Counted from the first letter of the stretch, positions 1 through 6,212 are shown. The stretch: DNA of 10,707 bases from an uncultured Lachnospiraceae bacterium (GCA_934371475.1 CAKRNX010000071.1:1-10707); one strand, 5' to 3'. Numbers and translations: made by a program. Notes: generated by a model not told the origin, from the letters alone.

Positions 1-1
1 G

Positions 2-73
2 TTCCCAGTGTGGGACGGAGAGCATGGGCTGGAGGAATATCGGCTGCCGACGCCCGCGGAAGAGACGGAGTAG
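2..73 (+). CDS. 3' end of an unidentified protein (partial)
   Basis: Reading from base 2, an open frame of 23 codons ends at a TAG at 71-73. The encoded tail is acidic and proline-containing, beginning FPVWDGEHGLEEYRLP. Codon choice resembles the other genes in the window. A strong hairpin terminator lies about 100 nt downstream, as expected after the last gene of a transcription unit. The other two plus frames are less protein-like over this stretch. The start and all domains lie outside the window, so no function can be assigned. Confidence 0.55.
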   Translation, partial: FPVWDGEHGLEEYRLPTPAEETE

Positions 74-164
74 AACATGAAGTTCTCTTCTGAGGACTGC
101 CCGGAAATAATTCCTACGCCATAAGAAGTTTGTGTGATTAAGGAACATACATTAGGAAAACAGT

Positions 165-211
165 AAAAATGGAACTGCCGCAAATTTTCATTCATGCGGC
201 AGTTCCTTTTT
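165..211. terminator. Bidirectional intrinsic terminator
   Basis: A perfect 12-bp stem pairs 171-182 (ggaactgccgca) with 195-206 (tgcggcagttcc) around a 12-nt loop. Five T follow on the plus strand (207-211). An A-rich run (165-169) precedes the stem, so the minus strand also reads stem then T-run. It sits between a rightward gene ending at 73 and the leftward ABC operon ending at 328, so it can end both transcripts. Confidence 0.88.
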
Positions 212-213
212 AT

Positions 214-272
214 GTAACGGATTACAGGATTGTGGGAGTGCAAAGCACGTAACAATCCGTGTAATCTGTTAC
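214..272. repeat. 59-bp imperfect palindrome with inner hairpin
   Basis: The left arm 214-233 (gtaacggattacaggattgt) matches the reverse complement of 252-272 with one substitution and one extra base. Between the arms lies a second small hairpin, gtgc (238-241) and gcac (245-248) around AAA. The whole segment could fold as one long cruciform or RNA hairpin. No T-run follows on either strand, so it is not a standard terminator. It may be a dispersed palindromic intergenic element, but copy number cannot be judged from one window. Confidence 0.65.
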
Positions 273-300
273 AGGAAAAGCAATAAAAGTTTTGCCAGAT

Positions 301-331
301 AAGTTTTTGTGCTCACAAGTTTTGTGCTCAC
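301..331. repeat. Short tandem duplication at the permease stop codon
   Basis: The 16-bp unit aagtttttgtgctcac (301-316) is followed directly by a second copy lacking one T (317-331). The stop codon of the minus-strand permease gene (328-330) lies in the second copy. The first copy carries an equivalent TCA at 313-315. It looks like slippage or a small tandem duplication. No function is evident. Confidence 0.6.
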
Positions 332-1071
332 ACACTGAGTTTTCTATCCATCAGCAGCGAGGAAACGGCATACATGACCGCGGTCAGTGCCAGGGCGGCG
401 ACGATGGAAAGACCGAGGTTTGCCGTGATGGGTTCAATATCCGGGAGAAGGTCAATGACCCTTGTAACTCCCCAGGAGATCAGCAGATAAACGAGAAAGC
501 TGATGATTCCGCAGAAGCGTTTCCCGGCGAAGAAGGTAGCCGAGAGCAGAATAGCAAACAGTCCGCTGACAATGCCAAGCAGCCAGAATGACAGAATATT
601 CATAAAGAACAGAAAAATCTGCATTCCGTCAAACTGAAGCTCAATCTGGAACGAGCGGAGGAGCTGCTGAAACAGTTCGGTGATTTCTTTCAGCCATACT
701 ACCTGGTCAAAGGCAATATAGATGTCGAGAGCGGCCAGGGCTGAGAAAAAGCATCCGGCCAGAAACAGGGACAGTCCGTTTTCCAGAACTTTTGCGCCGA
801 GGATCTGGTAGCTGCTGCAGGGGGTCATGAACAGCATATAGCTCTGCTTGGTATTCAGATCCCGGTAGAAGATCAGCAGGCTGTTGATGCCGATAAAGGA
901 GATCCCTACGGAGGCGGAAAAGACAAGGCCGAAAATGCCCCAGCCGATCCCGTTGTTCCAGGAGGTGAAAATGCCGAGAAGGAAAAGAGCCTCCATAATA
1001 CCTGAGATAACCAGGATGATCAGTTTGGAAAACATGGATTTGCGAAATTCATATTTCATTAGTTTGGTCAT
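328..1071 (-). CDS. ABC transporter permease, ABC-2 type (YtrB-partner-like)
   Basis: This 247-residue protein is strongly hydrophobic. About six membrane segments can be seen, near residues 17-36, 43-68, 98-121, 150-181, 186-203 and 216-240. The charged N-terminus MTKLMKYEFRKSMFSK is typical of small ABC-2-type permeases. The start is set by a good ribosome binding site, GGAGGTG on the minus strand (1079-1085), 7 nt before the ATG. That ATG overlaps the stop of the upstream ATPase by 4 nt, so the two are translationally coupled and should form one exporter or sensor-type transporter in the membrane. The substrate is unknown. Related two-gene systems are often linked to cell-envelope stress or antibiotic response, but nothing in this sequence proves that. 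Confidence 0.85.
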   Translation of the reverse strand: MTKLMKYEFRKSMFSKLIILVISGIMEALFLLGIFTSWNNGIGWGIFGLVFSASVGISFIGINSLLIFYRDLNTKQSYMLFMTPCSSYQILGAKVLENGLSLFLAGCFFSALAALDIYIAFDQVVWLKEITELFQQLLRSFQIELQFDGMQIFLFFMNILSFWLLGIVSGLFAILLSATFFAGKRFCGIISFLVYLLISWGVTRVIDLLPDIEPITANLGLSIVAALALTAVMYAVSSLLMDRKLSV

Positions 1072-1772
1072 GACAGATCACCTCCGTGTCGGTATATTTC
1101 CCGGTAAAGATCTACCATGGATTTCTGTTCGGATGCATATAATTCGCTGGTATCCCTGACCGTGATCAGATGGCTCAGTTTCATATAGATGGCAATGTCG
1201 GTGATTTTTTCCAGTTCATCCACAAGATGGCTGGAGATCACAAGGGCAGTCTGCGGTGAGCGCATCTCCAGAATGGTCTGCATAATGACATCTCTGGCCA
1301 GCAGGTCAATGCCGTTTAATGGTTCGTCCAGCAGGAAAATCCTGGCATCCCGGGAGAGCGTGGCGGCAATTTTTAATTTGGCCATCATGCCGGAAGAGAG
1401 GGACTTGGCCTTCTGATCAGGAGAAAGCTCCATGCGTTTCAGAAGGAACTCATATCGTTCCATGGAGAAGTCTTTAAAAAAGTCCTGATAGTAGATGCCC
1501 ACGTCGCGGGCTGTCATCCAGGAGTAAAAGTATGGCTCCGTAGACATGTAGGCAATCTCTTTCTTGCTCTCTCTGCCTACCGGACGGCCCTGATACCAGA
1601 AACCGCCGCTGGTGGGTTTGACCAATCCGACAGCCATTTTCATGAGTGTGGTTTTACCGCTGCCATTAGGCCCCAGCATGGCATAGATTTTGCCGGGATC
1701 AAATGTCAGTGTGACGTGATCCACGGCGGTCTGTTTGCCGTAGACTTTTGTGATGTCTCTGCATTCTAGCAT
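1068..1772 (-). CDS. ABC transporter ATP-binding protein (YtrB/CcmA-type)
   Basis: This 234-residue ATPase is expected to power the permease encoded immediately downstream. Walker A is GPNGSGKT (residues 34-41), Walker B with the catalytic Glu is IFLLDE (145-150), and the switch His lies in SSHLVDE (182). The ABC signature reads LSSGM (125-129) instead of LSGGQ. The Q-loop region reads YMSTEPYFYS, without the usual Gln. Both variations occur in the YtrB-like group as I recall it. The ATG is preceded by AAAGGAG (about 1778-1784). Such pairs are commonly led by a GntR-family YtrA regulator. None is present here; the upstream neighbour is a tRNA gene instead. ATPase function is very likely; the substrate is unknown. 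Confidence 0.9.
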   Translation of the reverse strand: MLECRDITKVYGKQTAVDHVTLTFDPGKIYAMLGPNGSGKTTLMKMAVGLVKPTSGGFWYQGRPVGRESKKEIAYMSTEPYFYSWMTARDVGIYYQDFFKDFSMERYEFLLKRMELSPDQKAKSLSSGMMAKLKIAATLSRDARIFLLDEPLNGIDLLARDVIMQTILEMRSPQTALVISSHLVDELEKITDIAIYMKLSHLITVRDTSELYASEQKSMVDLYREIYRHGGDLS

Positions 1773-1797
1773 AATAACTCCTTTCGCATAGAAAAAT

Positions 1798-1846
1798 AGC
1801 GATATTGTAAATGGCGAAACTATGCTGATCCATATACAATATCGCT
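1798..1846 (-). terminator. Inverted repeat between tRNA-Ala and ABC genes: weak terminator or operator
   Basis: Arms 1798-1814 and 1830-1846 pair at 16 of 17 positions (core agcgatattgta / tacaatatcgct) around a 15-nt loop. Read on the minus strand, the stem is followed by ATTTTTC, so it could end the tRNA transcript. It also lies just upstream of the ribosome binding site of the ABC ATPase and overlaps a possible promoter -10. An operator for a GntR-type regulator is therefore an equal alternative. The stem is AT-rich, so any termination may be incomplete. Confidence 0.5.
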
Positions 1847-1863
1847 CTTAAAAATGATGACAA
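1836..1863 (-). promoter_or_regulatory. Possible promoter of the ABC transporter operon
   Basis: On the minus strand, TTGTCA (1858-1863) and TATTGT (1836-1841) are separated by 16 nt. The -10 lies inside the inverted repeat 1798-1846, which would then act as an operator. The match is only moderate, and read-through from the tRNA promoter could also drive the operon. Confidence 0.3.
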
Positions 1864-1869
1864 AAATAA

Positions 1870-1942
1870 TGGAGATAGGGGGACTCGAACCCCTGACCTA
1901 TGCGTTGCGAACGCATCGCTCTCCCAGCTGAGCTATATCCCC
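1870..1942 (-). tRNA. tRNA-Ala (anticodon CGC)
   Basis: The minus strand reads ggggatatagctcagctggg and onward as a full cloverleaf. The acceptor stem GGGGATA pairs with TATCTCC and includes the G3-U70 wobble pair that identifies alanine tRNAs. The D stem is GCTC/GAGC and the anticodon stem ATGCG/CGCAT. The anticodon loop TTCGCAA gives anticodon CGC, and the T loop is TTCGAGT. The discriminator base is A (1870) and CCA is not encoded. There is an A-C mismatch at the outer T-stem pair (49-65). CGC reads the alanine codon GCG. Confidence 0.93.
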
Positions 1943-1953
1943 ATTGCGTTGCT

Positions 1954-1959
1954 ATTATA
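1954..1959 (-). promoter_or_regulatory. Promoter -10 of tRNA-Ala
   Basis: On the minus strand an extended -10, TGG-TATAAT, ends 11 nt before the first base of the mature tRNA, which is the expected distance. The -35 region is pyrimidine-rich (cttttc-like) and has no clear consensus; the extended TG motif may compensate. Confidence 0.65.
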
Positions 1960-1996
1960 CCACTGTTTTCAGGAAAAGAAAAGAGAAGATTAAAAA

Positions 1997-2026
1997 ATGT
2001 TTGGCTAATGTTTGGCTAATGTTTGG
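1997..2026. repeat. 11-bp tandem repeat, nearly three copies
   Basis: The unit atgtttggcta occurs at 1997-2007 and 2008-2018, and a partial third copy (atgtttgg) at 2019-2026. It lies upstream of the tRNA-Ala promoter on the minus strand and upstream of the thi promoter on the plus strand. No known function; it may be slippage. Confidence 0.6.
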
Positions 2027-2133
2027 GCAGCGCAACTTTTGTTTCGCACGCGGGCAGACAGTGTATGCAGTTTGGTGTGAAATGAAAAAACAGCAAAATT
2101 ATGAGAATTATGAGAAAATATCGCAGGAAATTC

Positions 2134-2162
2134 TTGCCCGGAGAAAGAAACTATAGTATAAT
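2134..2162 (+). promoter_or_regulatory. Promoter of the thi operon
   Basis: TTGCCC (2134-2139) and a perfect TATAAT (2157-2162) are separated by 17 nt. The predicted start of transcription, about 2169, falls immediately before the TPP riboswitch, as expected for a riboswitch leader. Confidence 0.75.
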
Positions 2163-2173
2163 TAAACATTAAG

Positions 2174-2264
2174 AATAACGGGGAGGCCGGATGGCCTGAG
2201 AGTAAACCGGTAGGTTTTGACCCTTTGAACCTGATGCAGATGATACTGACGAAGGAAAATACGA
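2174..2264 (+). ncRNA. TPP riboswitch (THI element)
   Basis: The conserved THI-box pieces appear in order. These are GGGG (2180-2183), the hairpin ggcc-ggat-ggcc leading into CTGAGAG (2197-2203), ACCC (2220-2223) followed by TTTGAACCTGATG, then cag-atgata-ctg and GAAGGAAAA (2251-2259). An extra small hairpin, aaacc-ggta-ggttt (2204-2217), sits between the CTGAGA box and ACCC. This RNA binds thiamine pyrophosphate. With a terminator about 45 nt downstream, control is expected to be by transcription attenuation: high TPP stops the operon. Confidence 0.93.
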
Positions 2265-2308
2265 AAAACGCAGTGACAGGATTTTTTGTTGTGCGATTTT
2301 GTAAACAG

Positions 2309-2333
2309 CCGGTACTTTCTGTACCGGTTTTTT
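2309..2333 (+). terminator. Riboswitch expression-platform terminator
   Basis: A perfect 7-bp stem pairs ccggtac (2309-2315) with gtaccgg (2321-2327) around TTTCT, followed by TTTTTT (2328-2333). It lies downstream of the TPP aptamer and upstream of thiX, so it is the expected off-switch. Its 3' arm and T-run (taccggttt, 2322-2330) can pair over 9 bp with aaaccggta inside the aptamer (2204-2212), which suggests the antiterminator. Confidence 0.88.
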
Positions 2334-2439
2334 GTGTTATATGATGCGCAGCTTGCAGAGAGGAAGCACCCTCTGGGTGTACCATGATGCCATGCGGCAA
2401 AACAGAGGAAACTGCTTATACAGCCTGTTTGTGCGTGCA

Positions 2440-2460
2440 AAAAGTCACAAAGTGACTTTT
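2440..2460 (+). promoter_or_regulatory. Hairpin just before the thiX ribosome binding site
   Basis: aaaagtcac (2440-2448) and gtgactttt (2452-2460) form a perfect 9-bp stem with an AAA loop, ending 6 nt before the AGAGGAG Shine-Dalgarno sequence of thiX. Only four T, all within the stem, are present, so termination is unlikely. It may protect the mRNA or influence translation. The region 2334-2439 has no gene. It shows only further possible pairings, such as cctctg (2370-2375) with cagagg (2403-2408). Confidence 0.45.
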
Positions 2461-2479
2461 ATGATAAGAGGAGTAAAAA

Positions 2480-3250
2480 ATGACGAAAAAAATAACAAAA
2501 GCAGCTCCGGTGCTGGTGATTGCAGTGCTTCTGGTGATCTGGGAGCTTGCAGTGCAGCTTGCAGGGATTCCGCTTTATGTACTGCCTGCGCCGAGCGATA
2601 CGATACGGGCGCTGGTCAAGGACTTTCCGGCACTGATGGGACATGCGGGGATTACGGTGATGGAAGCACTGGCAGGTATGGGGATTTCTTTTGTGGTCGG
2701 GATTATCACAGGTATCATGATCGATGCCATGCCGACATTCAAACGGTGTATCTATCCGATACTGGTGGTGACTCAGACAGTTCCCACGATTGTTCTGGCA
2801 CCTATTTTCATCATTTATATGGGATTTGGCTATGCACCCAAGATCCTGACGGTCGTGCTGATGTGCTTTTTCCCGATTGTAGTCAGCTTCAGTGACGGAC
2901 TGGGGCAGATGGATGAGGGATACCTTAACCTGGTCAGGACATATGGCGGCAGCCGGATGCAGGTGTACCGTCTGGTGAAGATCCCTTCGGCGATGATTTC
3001 CCTGCTGTCAGGACTGAAGGTGGCCGCCACGTACAGCATCAGCGGAGCGGTAGTAGGTGAGTGGATTGCTTCGCAGAGCGGGCTGGGATATTATCTGATC
3101 CGGGCCAAGAACGGCTATATGCTGGACAAGGTATTTGCCTGCGTAGTTATGATTATTCTGCTGAGCCTGATGATGAACGGGCTGGTAAAGCTGTTTGGAT
3201 GGCTGGTGCTTCCGATGGAGCGTCACAAAAAAAGACGCAGAGCTGATTAG
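2480..3250 (+). CDS. thiX: Thiamine/pyrimidine precursor ABC transporter permease
   Basis: This 256-residue inner-membrane permease belongs to the binding-protein-dependent transport family (SsuC/TauC/ThiX type). Hydrophobic segments lie near residues 9-29, 57-82, 91-113, 121-138, 185-198 and 218-246. The conserved cytoplasmic EAA loop is visible around 156-182 (GGSRMQVYRLVKIPSAM), with the typical G-x-x-x-x-x-x-x-x-x-I/L-P spacing. The ATG follows AGAGGAG (2467-2473). It is the first gene after the TPP riboswitch and is followed by the binding protein and the ATPase. This is the gene set known as thiXYZ, which imports hydroxymethylpyrimidine-type or formylaminopyrimidine compounds for thiamine synthesis. 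The exact substrate cannot be told from sequence. Confidence 0.88.
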   Translation: MTKKITKAAPVLVIAVLLVIWELAVQLAGIPLYVLPAPSDTIRALVKDFPALMGHAGITVMEALAGMGISFVVGIITGIMIDAMPTFKRCIYPILVVTQTVPTIVLAPIFIIYMGFGYAPKILTVVLMCFFPIVVSFSDGLGQMDEGYLNLVRTYGGSRMQVYRLVKIPSAMISLLSGLKVAATYSISGAVVGEWIASQSGLGYYLIRAKNGYMLDKVFACVVMIILLSLMMNGLVKLFGWLVLPMERHKKRRRAD

Positions 3251-3334
3251 GTGAAAATTCCGCCGTTTCTCTTGGGGAAAAGACTGCCGCAGAGAAAAGA
3301 GGGATTTTATAAAACAGAAAAGAGGAGAAAAAGG

Positions 3335-4333
3335 ATGAACAACTGGAAAAAGCTGGCTGCTGTTCTGGGAACTGCGGCAATGGTAATGGGAATGGGATGC
3401 GCGGTGATGGCAGATGATGCACAGAGTGAGGATCTGAAAAAGGTGACGGTCATTCTGGATTATGTACCTAACACCAACCATACGGGAATGTATGTGGCGC
3501 TGGATAAGGGGTATTATGAGAAAGAAGGGCTGGATGTGGAGATCATTGAGCCGACAGACGGAGCAACAGCAACTCTGATTGCACAGCAGAAAGGCACATT
3601 TGGCATCAGCTACCAGGAGGATGTGACGATTGCGCTGACTTCTGAGGATCCGCTGCCGATCAAGGCGGTTGCTACAATTCTTCAGCACAATACTTCCGGA
3701 TTTGTATCTCTGGCAGACAGCGGTATTGAGTCGCCGGCAGATTTTGAGGGAAAGACTTACGCAGGCTGGGGCGGCCCTGGCGAATCAGCAGTGCTGGAAG
3801 CATGCATGACGCAGGCAGGAGCAGATTTCTCCAAACTGAATATTGTGATCTCAGACGGCACGGGATTTGAGGCTCTTGGAAAGAGCTGTGATATCATGTG
3901 GTTTTTTGAAGGATGGGACAATATCATAGCTGCCATGAACGGATGTGAGCTTAATTACATGGAGCTGCGTCAGCTTGATGAGCGTCTGGATTATTACACA
4001 CCGGTGATTATCACAAGCGATGCTGTGATTGAGGAAGATCCGGAGATGGTTTCCGCATTCCTTCGCGCCACTGCAAGAGGATATCAGGACGCAATTGATG
4101 ATCCGGATGCGGCTGCCGAGCTGCTTTATGGGCATGTGCCGGATTATGATAAAGAAATGCTGAAGAAATCACAGGAATATCTGGCAGATAAATATATGGA
4201 AGATACAGATACCTGGGGACTGATGAAGGATGAAGTATGGGACAACTACGCTTCATTCCTGAAAGAATACGGTGTAATCAGCGAAGTGCTGCCGGCATCT
4301 GACTGCTATACGAACGAGTTTCTGGGGCAGTAA
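3335..4333 (+). CDS. thiY: Thiamine pyrimidine precursor-binding protein (NMT1/THI5-like)
   Basis: This 332-residue extracytoplasmic solute-binding protein captures the substrate for the ThiXYZ transporter. An N-terminal signal sequence (MNNWKKLAAVLGTAAMVMGM) ends near AVMA-DD at residue 27. A cysteine at 22 could be a lipid anchor, but the lipobox is poor. The family hallmark DYVPNTNHTGMYVALDKGYY is at residues 42-61, followed by GLDVEI. MWFFEGWDN at 188-196 resembles the aromatic ligand-pocket segment of ThiY proteins. The yeast THI5 CCCFC motif is absent, as expected for a binding protein. The ATG at 3335 is chosen because AGGAG lies 7 nt upstream and the signal peptide follows directly. 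A GTG at 3251 would add 28 charged residues before the signal. Confidence 0.9.
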   Translation: MNNWKKLAAVLGTAAMVMGMGCAVMADDAQSEDLKKVTVILDYVPNTNHTGMYVALDKGYYEKEGLDVEIIEPTDGATATLIAQQKGTFGISYQEDVTIALTSEDPLPIKAVATILQHNTSGFVSLADSGIESPADFEGKTYAGWGGPGESAVLEACMTQAGADFSKLNIVISDGTGFEALGKSCDIMWFFEGWDNIIAAMNGCELNYMELRQLDERLDYYTPVIITSDAVIEEDPEMVSAFLRATARGYQDAIDDPDAAAELLYGHVPDYDKEMLKKSQEYLADKYMEDTDTWGLMKDEVWDNYASFLKEYGVISEVLPASDCYTNEFLGQ

Positions 4334-4434
4334 GTTATAGAGCCAAAAGAGAACTCGCGAGGAATATAAAGAAAATGTGTCATGCGTCTGTATAGTAAGT
4401 GTATTGCGGAGTGATGGCGTTTATGAGTATACAG

Positions 4435-4461
4435 CAAAGCGGAACAGGAATGTCCGCTTTG
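4435..4461 (+). terminator. Hairpin between thiY and thiZ, weak or partial terminator
   Basis: caaagcgga (4435-4443) and tccgctttg (4453-4461) form a 9-bp stem around a 9-nt loop, followed by only TTT then GAG. It lies in the 193-nt gap between thiY and thiZ, which otherwise holds no gene. It could lower expression of the downstream genes or stabilise the upstream mRNA, giving more binding protein than ATPase. Confidence 0.5.
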
Positions 4462-4526
4462 TTTGAGTAAAGAAACCGGCGGTTTTGGATGTTCTGGAAG
4501 CAGCAGGCCGGAGAAGGCAGGAAAAT

Positions 4527-5252
4527 ATGAAACTGGAAGTAAAAAAACTGAATTTTTCTTACGGAGATCAGAGTGTCATCAAGGATCTGTCTTTTGAAAT
4601 TAAAGATGGAGAGTTTGTCAGCATTCTGGGCCCCTCCGGGTGCGGAAAGTCAACGCTTCTGAATGTGCTGGCGGGGATCCTGAAACCGGAGCGTGGACAG
4701 GTGCTGATTGACGGAAAAGAAATGTCCGGCATCAGCAGTCAGTTTGCCTATATGCCGCAGAATGATCTGCTGTTTCCATGGAAGACTATTCTGGATAATG
4801 TCTGCCTTTACGGGGAAATCCATCACCGCAAAAAAGAGGTAAGGGAGGAAGCGAGAGCGCAGATGATACGCTTTGGCCTTCAGGGCTGCGAGGACAAGTA
4901 TCCGTCGGAACTTTCCGGAGGAATGCGCCAGCGGGCGGCATTTTTGCGTACTGCTCTGTGCGATGCGGGGATTTATCTGCTGGATGAGCCGTTTGGGGCG
5001 CTGGATGTGATTACGAGGAGCGATATGCAGGACTGGCTGGCACAGCTGTGCAATAATCTGAAAAAGACAATCCTGCTGGTGACGCATGACACAGATGAGG
5101 CGATTTATCTCTCTGACAGGATCCTGATCCTTGGGGCGCCCGGAGAAGGCATCCGGGAAGAGATTGCGGTAACAGAATCACACAGGACAAGAGAATGGCT
5201 CTATGACCAGGGAAAGCTGAGGGCTCAGATTCACAGAATTATCAAAAATTAG
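4527..5252 (+). CDS. thiZ: Thiamine/pyrimidine precursor ABC transporter ATPase
   Basis: This 241-residue ATPase of the SsuB/TauB/ThiZ type is the energising subunit for ThiX. All motifs are intact: Walker A GPSGCGKS (residues 35-42), Q-loop Gln in YMPQND (78), signature LSGGM (129-133), Walker B IYLLDE (149-154), D-loop GALD, and the switch His in VTHDTDEA (187). The ATG at 4527 follows AAGGCAGGA at a short distance and begins with the normal first strand of the fold (MKLEVKKLNFSYG). A TTG 42 nt upstream is in frame but would add a poor arginine-rich tail. It follows thiY after a 193-nt gap. Confidence 0.9.
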   Translation: MKLEVKKLNFSYGDQSVIKDLSFEIKDGEFVSILGPSGCGKSTLLNVLAGILKPERGQVLIDGKEMSGISSQFAYMPQNDLLFPWKTILDNVCLYGEIHHRKKEVREEARAQMIRFGLQGCEDKYPSELSGGMRQRAAFLRTALCDAGIYLLDEPFGALDVITRSDMQDWLAQLCNNLKKTILLVTHDTDEAIYLSDRILILGAPGEGIREEIAVTESHRTREWLYDQGKLRAQIHRIIKN

Positions 5253-5336
5253 GATGCGGTAACTCAGGATAAACTTTAAGTGAAGATTGCAAATTGCAGC
5301 GAAGAAAGAGCTGTTTTTGCAGAAAAGAGGATTGAG

Positions 5337-6212
5337 ATGATTGATATGCATGCACATCTGGCCTGCCTGGAAGGCGGGGAGGGCAGCTGCAGCGCAGGAA
5401 AAGCCGGAGAATATGCTTCGGCTTTTTTGAACGAAAAACAGAGGGAAGCCCAGGGGGAACTGGATCTGCGGGAAAGTCTTGGCATTACGACATGTTTCAG
5501 TTCAGGTACGCCGTTTCAGTGGCAGGTGCTGGAGAGCTGTCAGGAACATGGCAGTGTGCTGCACAGTTTTGGGATTCATCCCTGGTATGCGCATCAGTAC
5601 GATTCGGGTCTGTACATGGAATATTTCAGACAGTGTGATGTGGTAGGGGAGATTGGCATGGATTCTGTCTGGTGCGCGGTGCCGCTGGAAATACAGCGAA
5701 AAAGTCTGGAGTGTCAGCTGCAGATCGCAGCAGACCTGCACAGGCCGGTTATTTTGCACACAAAAGGTCAGGAGGCAGTCATAGCCCGGCTTCTGACGGA
5801 TTTTCCGGAAAAGATCTGCGTTCACTGGTATTCGGGAAATGAGCGGGATCTGGACGCATACCTGGAAAAGGACTGTTACTTTACGCTCGGACCGGATACT
5901 TCCGCTCTTTGCGGGCTGCGCGGAGAGGGCAGTACAGGAAAGAACGGAAATGGAGAACAGAAGGAGGCGGTGACAGTCCGACAGAGAATGCTGCGGGAGA
6001 TACCGTCGGAACGGTTGTTTGTGGAGACGGATGGGATCGGAGCTGTTGCCTGGGCGAAGGGACTTGAGTGGCTGGAACTGCCCGGGATAGAGCCTGCGCT
6101 CTGGGATGGGATTGTCTGTGCAGCGGCATGGAAAGGCATATCTGCGCAGAAGATGAGCAGGAAAATGGAGCAGAACCTGATGCGTTTCTGCGGAAAGAGA
6201 GTTTTCAGATGA
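5337..6212 (+). CDS. TatD-like metal-dependent hydrolase
   Basis: This 291-residue protein carries the TatD-family metal-site motifs in order. These are MIDMHAHL (His5, His7), FGIHPW (78-83), GEIGMD (Glu105), VILHTKG (His141), VHWYSG (His163) and FVETDG (Asp232). They define a TIM-barrel hydrolase with a two-metal centre. Family members include DNases, but many are uncharacterised. It is about 30 residues longer than typical, owing to a Gly/Asn-rich insertion near 189-216. The ATG at 5337 follows AGAGG by 6 nt and puts the HxH motif at the N-terminus as in the family; an in-frame GTG at 5280 is less likely. It sits 84 nt after thiZ, and its stop overlaps the next start. A role in cleaving or deformylating an imported pyrimidine is my inference; a DNA-directed role is also possible. 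Confidence 0.8.
   Translation: MIDMHAHLACLEGGEGSCSAGKAGEYASAFLNEKQREAQGELDLRESLGITTCFSSGTPFQWQVLESCQEHGSVLHSFGIHPWYAHQYDSGLYMEYFRQCDVVGEIGMDSVWCAVPLEIQRKSLECQLQIAADLHRPVILHTKGQEAVIARLLTDFPEKICVHWYSGNERDLDAYLEKDCYFTLGPDTSALCGLRGEGSTGKNGNGEQKEAVTVRQRMLREIPSERLFVETDGIGAVAWAKGLEWLELPGIEPALWDGIVCAAAWKGISAQKMSRKMEQNLMRFCGKRVFR

Noticed and set aside
1944..2156. Open frame of 70 codons on the plus strand
   Set aside because: It starts at a TTG beside the tRNA promoter, has no ribosome binding site, runs through the 11-bp tandem repeat and into the thi promoter, and the encoded sequence resembles no protein family I know.
2005..2440. Open frames on the minus strand across the thi leader
   Set aside because: They are antisense to the TPP riboswitch and its terminator; the Cys/His/Ser-rich translation looks non-coding.
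2332..2895. 187-codon plus-strand frame overlapping thiX
   Set aside because: It is in another frame across thiX, becomes low-complexity (Gly/Asp/Cys-rich) where it overlaps, and starts within the terminator T-run.
3251..3334. Upstream GTG start giving a longer ThiY
   Set aside because: It would put 28 charged residues before the signal peptide; the ATG at 3335 has a much better ribosome binding site.
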